This document shows, one piece after another, positions 53,159 to 61,464 of a stretch of 64,000 bases of DNA. The position numbers were made by a program, and so were the translations under genes. The DNA is from Desulfuromonadales bacterium. Its GTDB lineage: Bacteria; Desulfobacterota; Desulfuromonadia; Desulfuromonadales; BM103. The first letter of the stretch is position 1; every line of letters starts with the position of its first letter. The notes under the pieces were generated by a model. The model saw only the letters and a program-made list of their open reading frames with translations, was not told the DNA's origin and did no database searches. The stretch covers positions 48,787-112,786 of the forward strand of contig JACZKE010000023.1 in NCBI GenBank assembly GCA_014860225.1, read 5' to 3'.

Positions 53159-53174
53159 TGGCAAGAGGTTTGCT
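53159..53174 (+). promoter_or_regulatory. candidate sigma-54 promoter toward the activator gene
   Basis: TGGCAAGAGGTTTGCT: close match to TGGCAC-N5-TTGCT. Confidence 0.5.
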
Positions 53175-53409
53175 GAATGAGAACGTGTATTCACTTGACT
53201 ACACATTGGCGGCGCGCTACGTTTGATGTGAACCAGAATAGTGTTACAGGAATAATAGTAAAACGTACAAGACGTCAGATAAAAGCACCTTGAAACAGCA
53301 GGTTGGCAAAATAATTTAGGCTGGACTGAGCCGTTGCCGGGGTAGGGTAAGTCTAGCTGACCATATTCAGCTACATGTAGCTAAACAAAGACAGTATGAA
53401 AGGTCATAC

Positions 53410-54852
53410 ATGAAGGTACACGAGGAGCCGGGATCTCAGCATACGAGTCAAGGAGTGGCTGTACAGTCACAAGTGCGCTTGGAAGAGACAAACCGCAAAC
53501 TGAAACTTGCCAATCTGATCTTTGACCACATTGAGAATGGTGCCGTGGTCACTGATAAGGAAGGCAATATCCTTTATTTCAATCGTCCTTATGCCCGTTT
53601 TCTTGGCCTCGAGGCCGAACACGTGATCGGTAAACATGTCACTGAGGTTCTCGAAGGCAGCCGCATGCATATCGTTGCCAGAACCGGCAAGGCCGAACTC
53701 AACCAGATCTTTACCTCCCGTGGGCGCGACATGGTCGTTCAGCGTATCCCCATTTTCGAAGATGGCAAGGTCGTTGCCGCCTTCGGCCAGATCATGTTCA
53801 AGCAGGTGAGCGATGTGGGTCGGTTGGCCAACAACCTCAGTCTGCTGGAGTCAAAGTTGAAACTGTATGAAAAGGAGCTGACCTCGCTGCGATCCAGTCG
53901 CTACAATTTCGATAGTATCCGTGGTGACAGCCTTCCGATCGTTAACCTGAAGGAAGCCGCGCGAAAAGCGGCGCTTACCGACCTGCCGATTCTTCTCACC
54001 GGGGAATCGGGAACCGGTAAAGAGTTGTTCGCCCAGGCGATTCACCAGAGCAGTTCGCGACATAAGCAAACTTCTGTTCACATCAACTGTGCGGCGATCC
54101 CCAAAGAATTGTTCGAAGCGGAACTGTTCGGTTATACAGAAGGGGCTTTCACCGGGGCCAAGCCCGGGGGAAAACCGGGCAAGCTGGAGTTGGCCGATGG
54201 TGGCACCCTGTTTCTGGATGAGATCGGTGAGATGCCTCTTGAGTCGCAGCCCAAGCTGCTACGCGTTCTGGAAGACAAACTTTTCGAGCGGGTGGGGGGG
54301 AACCGGATGCTCAAAAGCGATTTTCGGATTATTGCCGCGACCAACCGTGATCTGGAAGAGATGGTCAAGCAAAAACTGTTCAGAGAGGACCTCTTCTATC
54401 GCTTGAACGTTGTTTCCCTCGAAGTCCCGCCACTGAGGGAACGCCAGGGAGATATCATCCCATTGGCCAGACACCTACTGGGCAAGATTGCCGAAAATTA
54501 TCCGGGGTCACGCTATCAATTGACTCCAGCAGCAGAGAAAGTTCTGGAGGGTTATCATTGGCCGGGCAACATCCGTGAACTGATCAACGTCCTCGAGCGT
54601 ACCGCTTTCACCATTGACGGCAATTGTATAGATGCATGTGATCTGCCTTTCTACTTGAGCCGGCAGAGCCCTACCTCCTTGAAAAGTGGCCAATGGGACC
54701 TCGGCGCAGTGGTTGCCGAGGCCGAACGCGAGGCTTTGCGCAAGGCCTTGGAATTAACTGGCAACAATAAGGCTAAGGCCGCCAAGTTGCTCGGCATCCA
54801 TCGTACCGTGCTCTATAAAAAAATGACCAAATACCTGATTCCGTTGGGCTGA
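53410..54852 (+). CDS. PAS-domain sigma-54-dependent activator with Fis-type HTH
   Basis: LLTGESGTGKELFAQAIHQSS, GYTEGAFTGAKPGGKPG, NNKAKAAKLLGIHRTVLYKKMTKY. Confidence 0.95.
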   Translation: MKVHEEPGSQHTSQGVAVQSQVRLEETNRKLKLANLIFDHIENGAVVTDKEGNILYFNRPYARFLGLEAEHVIGKHVTEVLEGSRMHIVARTGKAELNQIFTSRGRDMVVQRIPIFEDGKVVAAFGQIMFKQVSDVGRLANNLSLLESKLKLYEKELTSLRSSRYNFDSIRGDSLPIVNLKEAARKAALTDLPILLTGESGTGKELFAQAIHQSSSRHKQTSVHINCAAIPKELFEAELFGYTEGAFTGAKPGGKPGKLELADGGTLFLDEIGEMPLESQPKLLRVLEDKLFERVGGNRMLKSDFRIIAATNRDLEEMVKQKLFREDLFYRLNVVSLEVPPLRERQGDIIPLARHLLGKIAENYPGSRYQLTPAAEKVLEGYHWPGNIRELINVLERTAFTIDGNCIDACDLPFYLSRQSPTSLKSGQWDLGAVVAEAEREALRKALELTGNNKAKAAKLLGIHRTVLYKKMTKYLIPLG

Positions 54853-54926
54853 AAGCTGCAGTGACGGTAATTGCAAGCCCTTCAGAAAGTGCTGCAGAGC
54901 AGATTCCTCTGTGATTAATCTCCCCC

Positions 54927-54956
54927 TTGACACAGGCCAGAGCTTGAGGTTATAAA
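54927..54956 (+). promoter_or_regulatory. candidate sigma-70 promoter of lldG operon
   Basis: TTGACA-N18-TATAAA immediately upstream of operator O3. Confidence 0.6.
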
Positions 54957-54969
54957 TTGGTAAGACCAA
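54957..54969. promoter_or_regulatory. candidate FadR/LldR-type operator O3
   Basis: TTGGTAAGACCAA within AAATTGGTAAGACCAATTTT, directly after the -10. Confidence 0.7.
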
Positions 54970-54993
54970 TTTTAGGTAATACAAGGTGGTGCT

Positions 54994-55542
54994 ATGTTGA
55001 ATCAGTTTGCAGAGGCCTTGAAAAAGGTGGGTGGCCAGGTTACCGAGGTTGCGACCGCGCGTGAGGCTGCGGTCTATATCGCCGGGCGGATAAACGGAAC
55101 GGTGCTGTTGCCGCCACAGTCGAGCCTGGAACGGGCCGGTCTTGCCGCGGCCCTGGAAGCGGAAGGGGTGACGGTGATCAAAGATTCCTGGCGCGAGCAT
55201 GCTCCTGCCGCCGGCGCAGGTGTGACCGGTGTCAATTTCGCCCTGGCAGATACGGGCACCCTGGTGCTCGACAGTACCGCCGAGTCGCTACGCTTGACGA
55301 CGACTTTGCCGGAGCGTCACTTCGCTCTGCTCGATCCGTGCAAAATCCTGGCTGACAGTCTGGATGCCGTCCCATACCTGCGTGGATTTCATGAGCGCGC
55401 CCCGCGAAACTACCTTGCCTATATCACTGGGCCGAGCCGTACCGCCGATATCGAACGGGTGCTGACCATCGGTGTCCACGGCCCACGCGAGCTGCATGTC
55501 CTGCTGATGCCGGGGCTGAGCGCCGATTTTTATGAACTTTAA
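54994..55542 (+). CDS. lldG: LUD-domain protein, LldG/LutC family
   Basis: VTGVNFALADTGTLVLDSTAESLRLTTTLPERHFALLDPCKILADS; adjacent to LldF/E. Confidence 0.88.
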   Translation: MLNQFAEALKKVGGQVTEVATAREAAVYIAGRINGTVLLPPQSSLERAGLAAALEAEGVTVIKDSWREHAPAAGAGVTGVNFALADTGTLVLDSTAESLRLTTTLPERHFALLDPCKILADSLDAVPYLRGFHERAPRNYLAYITGPSRTADIERVLTIGVHGPRELHVLLMPGLSADFYEL

Positions 55543-55702
55543 AGCTGAGTCTTAAAGGATGGCAGTCAAAAACCGTAAAAGAGTAACGCAAAGCTGAAAG
55601 CAAGGTACGAAGGAATGTTGAGTGAGCATAGCGAACGGGCGCTAAGCATTCATACCCCTGTAGTATAAAACCTTTATTGCGGGCAGCCAAACGATACAAA
55701 AG

Positions 55703-57859
55703 GTGACATTGATGAGTCGAGAACGCAATCGCAACTACCGCCAGCGGGTCGACGAGGCCCTTGCTACACCGCGTCTCCAAGAGGCGCTGCACACTTTCGG
55801 CGACGCCTATGTGATCGCGCGTCAGAACGCCTTTGCCGGTCTGGACTTCGAGGCGATGCGTACTGAAATTGCCGAGATGAAAGATCACGTGCGTGAGCAT
55901 CGCCAGGACCTGGTCGCTGAGTTCACCCGCAACGCCGAGGCAGCCGGGGCCAAGGTCTATCTGGCACGCACCGCCGAAGATGCCAATCGCTATATTGCCG
56001 AGCTGGCGATGCAGCATGGTGTGAAAAAGGTGGTCAAGAGCAAAAGCATGGCCAGCGAAGAAACGCATCTCAACCGGGCCCTCAAGGCTGCCGGGGTGGA
56101 AGCGCTGGAGACGGACCTCGGCGAATGGATTATCCAGTTGGCCGGTCAGCGTCCAAGTCATATGGTCATGCCGGCGATTCACATGTTCCGCGATGAAGTG
56201 GCCGCCCTGTTCGGCAAGGTGACCGGTCAGGTCGAGTCAGACGATATCCCGCACCTGGTCCAGGTCGCCCGTGAGCAGTTGCGTCAGGGCTACTTTGATG
56301 CCGACATGGGGATCAGCGGCGCCAACATGGCCATCGCCGAGACCGGCGGCATCGCGCTGATTACCAACGAAGGTAACGCCCGCCTGGCGACCACCCTGCC
56401 GAAGATTCATGTCGCCCTGGTCGGTCTGGAGAAGCTGGTGCCGACCCTGGAGGACGCGACCAAAGTTATGCGCGTTCTGCCGCGCAATGCCACAGGGCAG
56501 CTGTTGACCTCCTACGTCACCTGGATCCGTGGCGCCGTACCCTGCGGTGACGGCGACAAAGAACTGCATATCGTGCTGCTCGACAACGGTCGCAGCGCCC
56601 TGGCCGAATCGCCGCAGTGTCGTGACGCGCTGCGCTGTATCAAGTGTGGCGCCTGCGCCAACGTCTGCCCGGTCTATCAGACCGTCGGCGGCCATGTTTT
56701 CGGGCATATCTACATCAGCGCCATCGGTGTCATTCTCACAGCGTTCTATCACGGCCTGGAGAATGCCGCCGATCTGGTGAAAGCCTGCATCGGCTGCCGC
56801 GCCTGCGTTGCGGTCTGCCCGAGCGCCATCGACCTGGAAGGGATCATCCTGCATCTGCGGGAAGTGCTCGGCGATGAGGAGGGGATCGGTACCGGCAAGG
56901 CGCTGGTGTTCAAGCACATCATGCGCAACCGTAAGCTGTTCCACTCCATGATCCGTGCCGCCAGCCTGCTGCAGAAACCGGTGACTCGCGGCGAGCGCAG
57001 CATTCGTCACCTGCCGCTGTTCTTCTCGTCGCTCACCGAGTGGCGGACCCTGCCGGCAATTGCCGAGAAGCCGTTGCGGGACACGTGGCAAGCAATGCCG
57101 CAGCGGCTGGATAAGCCCCGATACCGGGTAGCGTTTTTTGCCGGCTGTCTCAATGATTTCGTTTACCCGGAAATGGGAGGCGATCTGGTCAAGGTGCTCA
57201 ACCATCTCAACGTTGAAGTCTTCTTTCCCAAAGAGCAGAACTGCTGCGGCGTGCCGGCTCTCTATTCGGGCGATCGCGAAACGGCGGTGGCTCTGGCCGA
57301 GCAGAATATAGAGGCGATGCTGGCCGATCAGCCTGATTTCGTGGTCACCACCTGTCCGACCTGCACCATGTCGCTGCAACGCGATTTTCTTGAACTGCTC
57401 CAGGATAACCCGGTGTGGGCGGAAAAGGCCCGACAGCTGGCTGATATCACCATCGACGTTTCGCGCTTTATCGTCGACAAGCTCGACGGCAAAGCGGTCT
57501 TTACCGATGCTTCCGGGCAGGAGAAGGTCACCTACCACGATTCCTGTCATCTCAAGCGCGGCGCCGGTGTCTGGGAGCAACCACGGCAACTGCTCGCCGG
57601 ATCCGGTCGCGAGGTGGTCGAAATGGCCCACAGCGATCGCTGCTGCGGCTTCGGCGGTTCCTACTCATTCACCAGTCATCCGGATATCGCCAAACATATC
57701 CTCAACGACAAGGTCAAGGATATCGAAGCGACCGGCGCGACCTGCGTCGCCATGGATTGCCCCGGCTGCATCATGCAGATTCGCGGCGGGCTGGAGAAGC
57801 AGGAAAAGTCGGTCAGAGCCAAGCATACCATCGAACTGCTGGCGGAAACCTTGCCATAA
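55703..57859 (+). CDS. L-lactate dehydrogenase iron-sulfur protein, LldF (LutB) fused to LldE (LutA)
   Basis: LUD domain (GISGANMAIAETGGIALITNEGNARLATTLPKIHVALVGLEKL), CIKCGACANVCP, CIGCRACVAVCP, then CCG domains (FFAGCLNDFVYPEMGGDL; NCCGVPALYSGD; CCGFGGSYSF). Confidence 0.92.
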   Translation: MTLMSRERNRNYRQRVDEALATPRLQEALHTFGDAYVIARQNAFAGLDFEAMRTEIAEMKDHVREHRQDLVAEFTRNAEAAGAKVYLARTAEDANRYIAELAMQHGVKKVVKSKSMASEETHLNRALKAAGVEALETDLGEWIIQLAGQRPSHMVMPAIHMFRDEVAALFGKVTGQVESDDIPHLVQVAREQLRQGYFDADMGISGANMAIAETGGIALITNEGNARLATTLPKIHVALVGLEKLVPTLEDATKVMRVLPRNATGQLLTSYVTWIRGAVPCGDGDKELHIVLLDNGRSALAESPQCRDALRCIKCGACANVCPVYQTVGGHVFGHIYISAIGVILTAFYHGLENAADLVKACIGCRACVAVCPSAIDLEGIILHLREVLGDEEGIGTGKALVFKHIMRNRKLFHSMIRAASLLQKPVTRGERSIRHLPLFFSSLTEWRTLPAIAEKPLRDTWQAMPQRLDKPRYRVAFFAGCLNDFVYPEMGGDLVKVLNHLNVEVFFPKEQNCCGVPALYSGDRETAVALAEQNIEAMLADQPDFVVTTCPTCTMSLQRDFLELLQDNPVWAEKARQLADITIDVSRFIVDKLDGKAVFTDASGQEKVTYHDSCHLKRGAGVWEQPRQLLAGSGREVVEMAHSDRCCGFGGSYSFTSHPDIAKHILNDKVKDIEATGATCVAMDCPGCIMQIRGGLEKQEKSVRAKHTIELLAETLP

Positions 57860-57865
57860 CCTCAA

Positions 57866-57907
57866 CAGGGGCACTTCTCCATACAATCCAAACGGGAAGT
57901 GCCCCTG
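57866..57907. terminator. hairpin downstream of lldFE
   Basis: caggggcacttc ... gaagtgcccctg, 12-bp perfect stem. Confidence 0.6.
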
Positions 57908-57910
57908 CCT

Positions 57911-58075
57911 AGCAGCCTGTCGGACTATCCATGAGCCGGCTGCAAATCCGGCTGTTTGGCCCATATTTCAGCTCCTTTTTGGTCCATAGCTACGGCTATG
58001 AACCTGCAAACGAGCTAAAATCTGTTCTCAAACACCCAAATTTTCGCTTCGGCCCGTATAGTCCGACAGGCTGCT
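57911..58075. mobile_element. MITE-like non-coding element, 18-bp perfect TIRs, TA flanks
   Basis: AGCAGCCTGTCGGACTAT ... ATAGTCCGACAGGCTGCT; outer TA on each side. Confidence 0.75.
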
Positions 58076-58149
58076 ATTTCTCCTCTTTGTCTCAAGTTCA
58101 GACTGTGGCACAATCAGTTTAGCGTTTGTCTTCTGATACAGGATGTGCC

Positions 58150-59265
58150 ATGTCATCCCTGCACGAAAACCTCAGCCTTGCCGTTGTCGAACTTCCTGCC
58201 GCCGCCTTGCGGCGCATGCTCGAACTGCTGCGCCTGCTCGACCGGATGAGCCGCTGCCCCGCATATCGCGCAGAAGTTTATCCGCAAGTGCCCGAGGTTG
58301 CCCGTTTTGACCCGGGGCACGATGCGGTCATGATGTGCTACGATTTTCATCTCGCCGGGGACATGCCGCGTCTGATCGAAGTCAACACCAACGCCGGCGG
58401 CGGTCTGCTCGCCTACCTTGCACACGATCCCTCTTTGCCAATAGAGCCGGTATCACTCAAGGTCACTCTCAAAGAGCGTCTGTTGCAGACGTTTGCCGAC
58501 GAAATTCGCCAATTCTCCGGTGGCAGCAAAACCAGGCCGGAGCGCATCGTGATCGTCGATGATGAGCCGACTGAGCAGTTCCTCTACCCGGAGATGCGTG
58601 CTTTTGCAGATCTGTTTAACGCCTGGGGGGTTGCCGCTGACATTGTCGATCCGCGGCAACTGCAGGTCTCTGCTGACGGCGTGAGATTTGACGGTCAGCC
58701 GGTAGATCTCGTGTACAATCGTCACTGTGATTTTTATCTGGAAAGCGAAGTGATGGCGGGTTTACGCGCGGCATACCTGGGGCGCAAGGTCTGTCTGTCA
58801 CCTAACCCGCATGCTTATGGCTTGCTCGCCGATAAACGTCGCCTGGTACTCTGGTCTGACCCGGTAAAAAGAGCAGACTTCTCACTCTCTGCTGCCGAAC
58901 AGGCCCTCCTCGATAAAACGCTTCCAGCGTCTTCTCTCCTCTCCGATCTCGACCTGCAGCAGGTCTGGACTGTGAGGAAACAAAAGGTATTCAAACCGGT
59001 TGACAGCTTCGGCAGTCGTGGTGTCCTGCTTGGTGAAAAGATCAGCCGCAAGCGTTTCAACGAGCTGCCCGCTGCGACAACCCTTGTCCAGGACCTGGTC
59101 CCGCCTTCGTTGACTGATGTCCCCGGCAACGAGCCGATGAAGACAGATCTGCGCCTCTATGCCTACCGCGATCGGGCGCTTGGTGTAACCGCCCGCCTTT
59201 ATCGTGGCCAGGTCACCAATATGCGTACGCCGGGCGGTGGCTTTGCCCGCGTCAAGGTTGTTTGA
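58150..59265 (+). CDS. ATP-grasp-like hypothetical protein, possibly circularly permuted
   Basis: Early RLIEVNTNAGGG motif; later KVFKPVDSFGSRGV, LVQDLVPP, DLRLYAYRDRALGVTARLYRGQVTNMRTPGGG. Confidence 0.6.
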   Translation: MSSLHENLSLAVVELPAAALRRMLELLRLLDRMSRCPAYRAEVYPQVPEVARFDPGHDAVMMCYDFHLAGDMPRLIEVNTNAGGGLLAYLAHDPSLPIEPVSLKVTLKERLLQTFADEIRQFSGGSKTRPERIVIVDDEPTEQFLYPEMRAFADLFNAWGVAADIVDPRQLQVSADGVRFDGQPVDLVYNRHCDFYLESEVMAGLRAAYLGRKVCLSPNPHAYGLLADKRRLVLWSDPVKRADFSLSAAEQALLDKTLPASSLLSDLDLQQVWTVRKQKVFKPVDSFGSRGVLLGEKISRKRFNELPAATTLVQDLVPPSLTDVPGNEPMKTDLRLYAYRDRALGVTARLYRGQVTNMRTPGGGFARVKVV

Positions 59266-59469
59266 CACACAGCTTCCAACCTCTACGACTGTTAATCCAG
59301 CATCCAGATCAGGTAGACCGCTTCCTGCTTAACCCCCTGAAAAAATGACTTTTCTTTGCGTCTCACAGGAAACAGAGTGGTGTCTGCCTTTCACCCTGCC
59401 CCATGATTGCATCTCTGCCATTTTGTGCTCTAATTTAATGTATGAGCTTTATAAACGGGAGAATCATTT

Positions 59470-59871
59470 ATGACAGTCCAGGTCGACATCCTCACCCTAG
59501 GCTTCTTGATAGTGACTATTATCCTCGCTGCCTTTCTTCTTCCGATGATATGGCAAATGAAAAAAACCGCGCAGGAGGCCGATTGTTTGCTGGGTGAGTT
59601 GCGACGGGGGCTCCCAGCCGCGTTACGAGACTTGCAGGAGACCATGGAACGTGTCAACCGGATCACGGCGAAGTTCGAAAAAGGGGTGGACAAATCGGAG
59701 GACCTGGTCGAAACGCTGGATGAGATTGCCGGGTCGATTCGCCACATCAACATTTTTTTACGTCAAGATATGTATCGTTACGCTGAAATCGCCGGATACC
59801 TCATGGTAGGCATCAAGGCGGCGAGTAAGGTGTTTTCACAAGGGGCCAAAGAAAAGGAGACCAAATCATGA
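59470..59871 (+). CDS. DUF948-like membrane protein
   Basis: N-terminal TM and heptad-rich region; ATGA overlap with next CDS. Confidence 0.65.
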   Translation: MTVQVDILTLGFLIVTIILAAFLLPMIWQMKKTAQEADCLLGELRRGLPAALRDLQETMERVNRITAKFEKGVDKSEDLVETLDEIAGSIRHINIFLRQDMYRYAEIAGYLMVGIKAASKVFSQGAKEKETKS

Positions 59872-60182
59872 CAGAGCACAGCAACAATGGACTTGGAACG
59901 ACCTTCCTGGCTTTCACTCTTGGCGCAGTCATTGGCGGAGGGCTGGCAATATTGACGGCCCCCCGGTCTGGCACCGAAACACGGGAAAAGCTGCATGGCA
60001 TGGTCGACGATACCCGTAGCAAATTGAACGAAATCACAAAGGACGCGGAAGCGCGCGTTAAGCAGGCAGTCAAAGAAGGCATGGACATGATGGAGGAAAA
60101 GGCTGACCAGATCAAATCGGCTGCGAAAGCCGCCAAGGAAGCAATGGAGGAAGAAAAGGCCAAGCACTCTAAAGAAGCTTGA
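59868..60182 (+). CDS. YtxH-domain protein
   Basis: TTFLAFTLGAVIGGGLAILTAPRSGTETREKL, helical Lys/Glu-rich tail. Confidence 0.85.
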   Translation: MTEHSNNGLGTTFLAFTLGAVIGGGLAILTAPRSGTETREKLHGMVDDTRSKLNEITKDAEARVKQAVKEGMDMMEEKADQIKSAAKAAKEAMEEEKAKHSKEA

Positions 60183-60336
60183 CAGAGCGGTCCATGTGCA
60201 TAGGCCGGATGATCCAGGGTTTCGACCTTGGTCCGGTTTCCGAAGCGTCGTCGGCGGTGAGCCGGACTGTGACGCTTTGCCTTCGGATCCATTCTTCCCG
60301 GCCGCCAACCGGTGACTTTTGGCAAAGACGGTTCCC

Positions 60337-61416
60337 ATGGAAGACGACGCTGCAGAGGACAGATCCTCACGTACGAGCGACCCGCACATATGGGAGATCC
60401 GCGCGGTGCGGGATTTGTTGTGGCTGATCGGCGCAGTTGTGGTGGTCTGGCTGCTTTATCTGTTGAGCTTTATTGTCGTGCCGATTTTCTCAGGGCTACT
60501 TTTGGCATATCTGGCCAACCCCCTGATCACCTTGACCAAGGAGAAATTTCGTATCCCGCCGGCCGTCACCATCGCTCTGATTTTCATCCTCGTCCTCCTG
60601 TTTTTTACCGCGGCAGGGCTCTGGCTGGGGCCTGTGGTCAAGGAGCAAACATCCGCCCTGGTGGAAAGCGTCCCTGAGTACCTTGACAGGCTGAGTGATC
60701 GTTATGGCATTCAGGTTGACGATCTGACCAAACAGTTCAAGTCCCCGGATGAATCCGACGGTACACCGCCGGTGATCGGCATGGTGCAAAACATCCTCGG
60801 GAAAACCACCAAAATCCTCTTTTGGATCATCACAGTGCCGATCTACTTCGCCTTTTTTGCCTGGCATTTTCAAGAGATGATGAGTAGAAGCAGTCGCTAT
60901 CTTCTGCTGAATCAACATCCGCATGTGAAGAAAACGCTGCAACGCATGGACGAGGCTGTCGGCACCTTCCTGCGAGCCCGGTTGGTCATCTCTTCTCTGG
61001 TGGGTGTGGTGTTCTGTGTCGGCTGGTGGCTCGCCGATGTTCCCTTCTGGTTCCTGCTGGGAGTGATAACCGGTCTTTTTTCCGTCATCCCCTATCTGTC
61101 CATTGCCGGATGGTGCCTGGCGTTGATCTTCAAATATCTGGAAGTGACCGGACAGGGAGGAAGCTTCGATTTCCTGGCTGTTATCTTCTGGCCCAGCCTG
61201 GTCTTCGGTATTGGTAATTTTCTGGAGATGTGGGTTCTTACGCCATGGATTCATGGTCGCACTACCCAGTTGAATCCGGTCATGATCCTGACCGTGGTTT
61301 TGATCGGTGGTGCGCTGGCCGGGTTTTGGGGTCTGCTCCTTGCCATTCCGGTCGCTATCTGCCTGAACATCATGTTCGTGGAGTTTGGACTTCCGCGAAT
61401 GCATGATAACCCGTAG
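60337..61416 (+). CDS. AI-2E (PerM/UPF0118) family transporter
   Basis: VPIFSGLLLAYLANPL; LGVITGLFSVIPYLSI; multi-TM. Confidence 0.93.
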   Translation: MEDDAAEDRSSRTSDPHIWEIRAVRDLLWLIGAVVVVWLLYLLSFIVVPIFSGLLLAYLANPLITLTKEKFRIPPAVTIALIFILVLLFFTAAGLWLGPVVKEQTSALVESVPEYLDRLSDRYGIQVDDLTKQFKSPDESDGTPPVIGMVQNILGKTTKILFWIITVPIYFAFFAWHFQEMMSRSSRYLLLNQHPHVKKTLQRMDEAVGTFLRARLVISSLVGVVFCVGWWLADVPFWFLLGVITGLFSVIPYLSIAGWCLALIFKYLEVTGQGGSFDFLAVIFWPSLVFGIGNFLEMWVLTPWIHGRTTQLNPVMILTVVLIGGALAGFWGLLLAIPVAICLNIMFVEFGLPRMHDNP

Positions 61417-61464
61417 CCAGATTGTCGGATCGATATCGACGGCTACTCTCAGGCTTATTCGTTT

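Noticed and set aside
56237-57631. 464-aa minus-strand ORF
   Set aside because: Fully antisense to the well-supported LldFE fusion; composition (H/R/Q/D-rich) typical of shadow ORFs.
57931-58122. 63-aa plus-strand ORF and other ORFs over the MITE
   Set aside because: Lies in the non-coding repeat; peptide shared with the 63240 copy reflects DNA repeat homology, not a gene.
60496-61404. 302-aa minus-strand ORF
   Set aside because: Antisense to the AI-2E transporter; low-hydrophobicity shadow frame.
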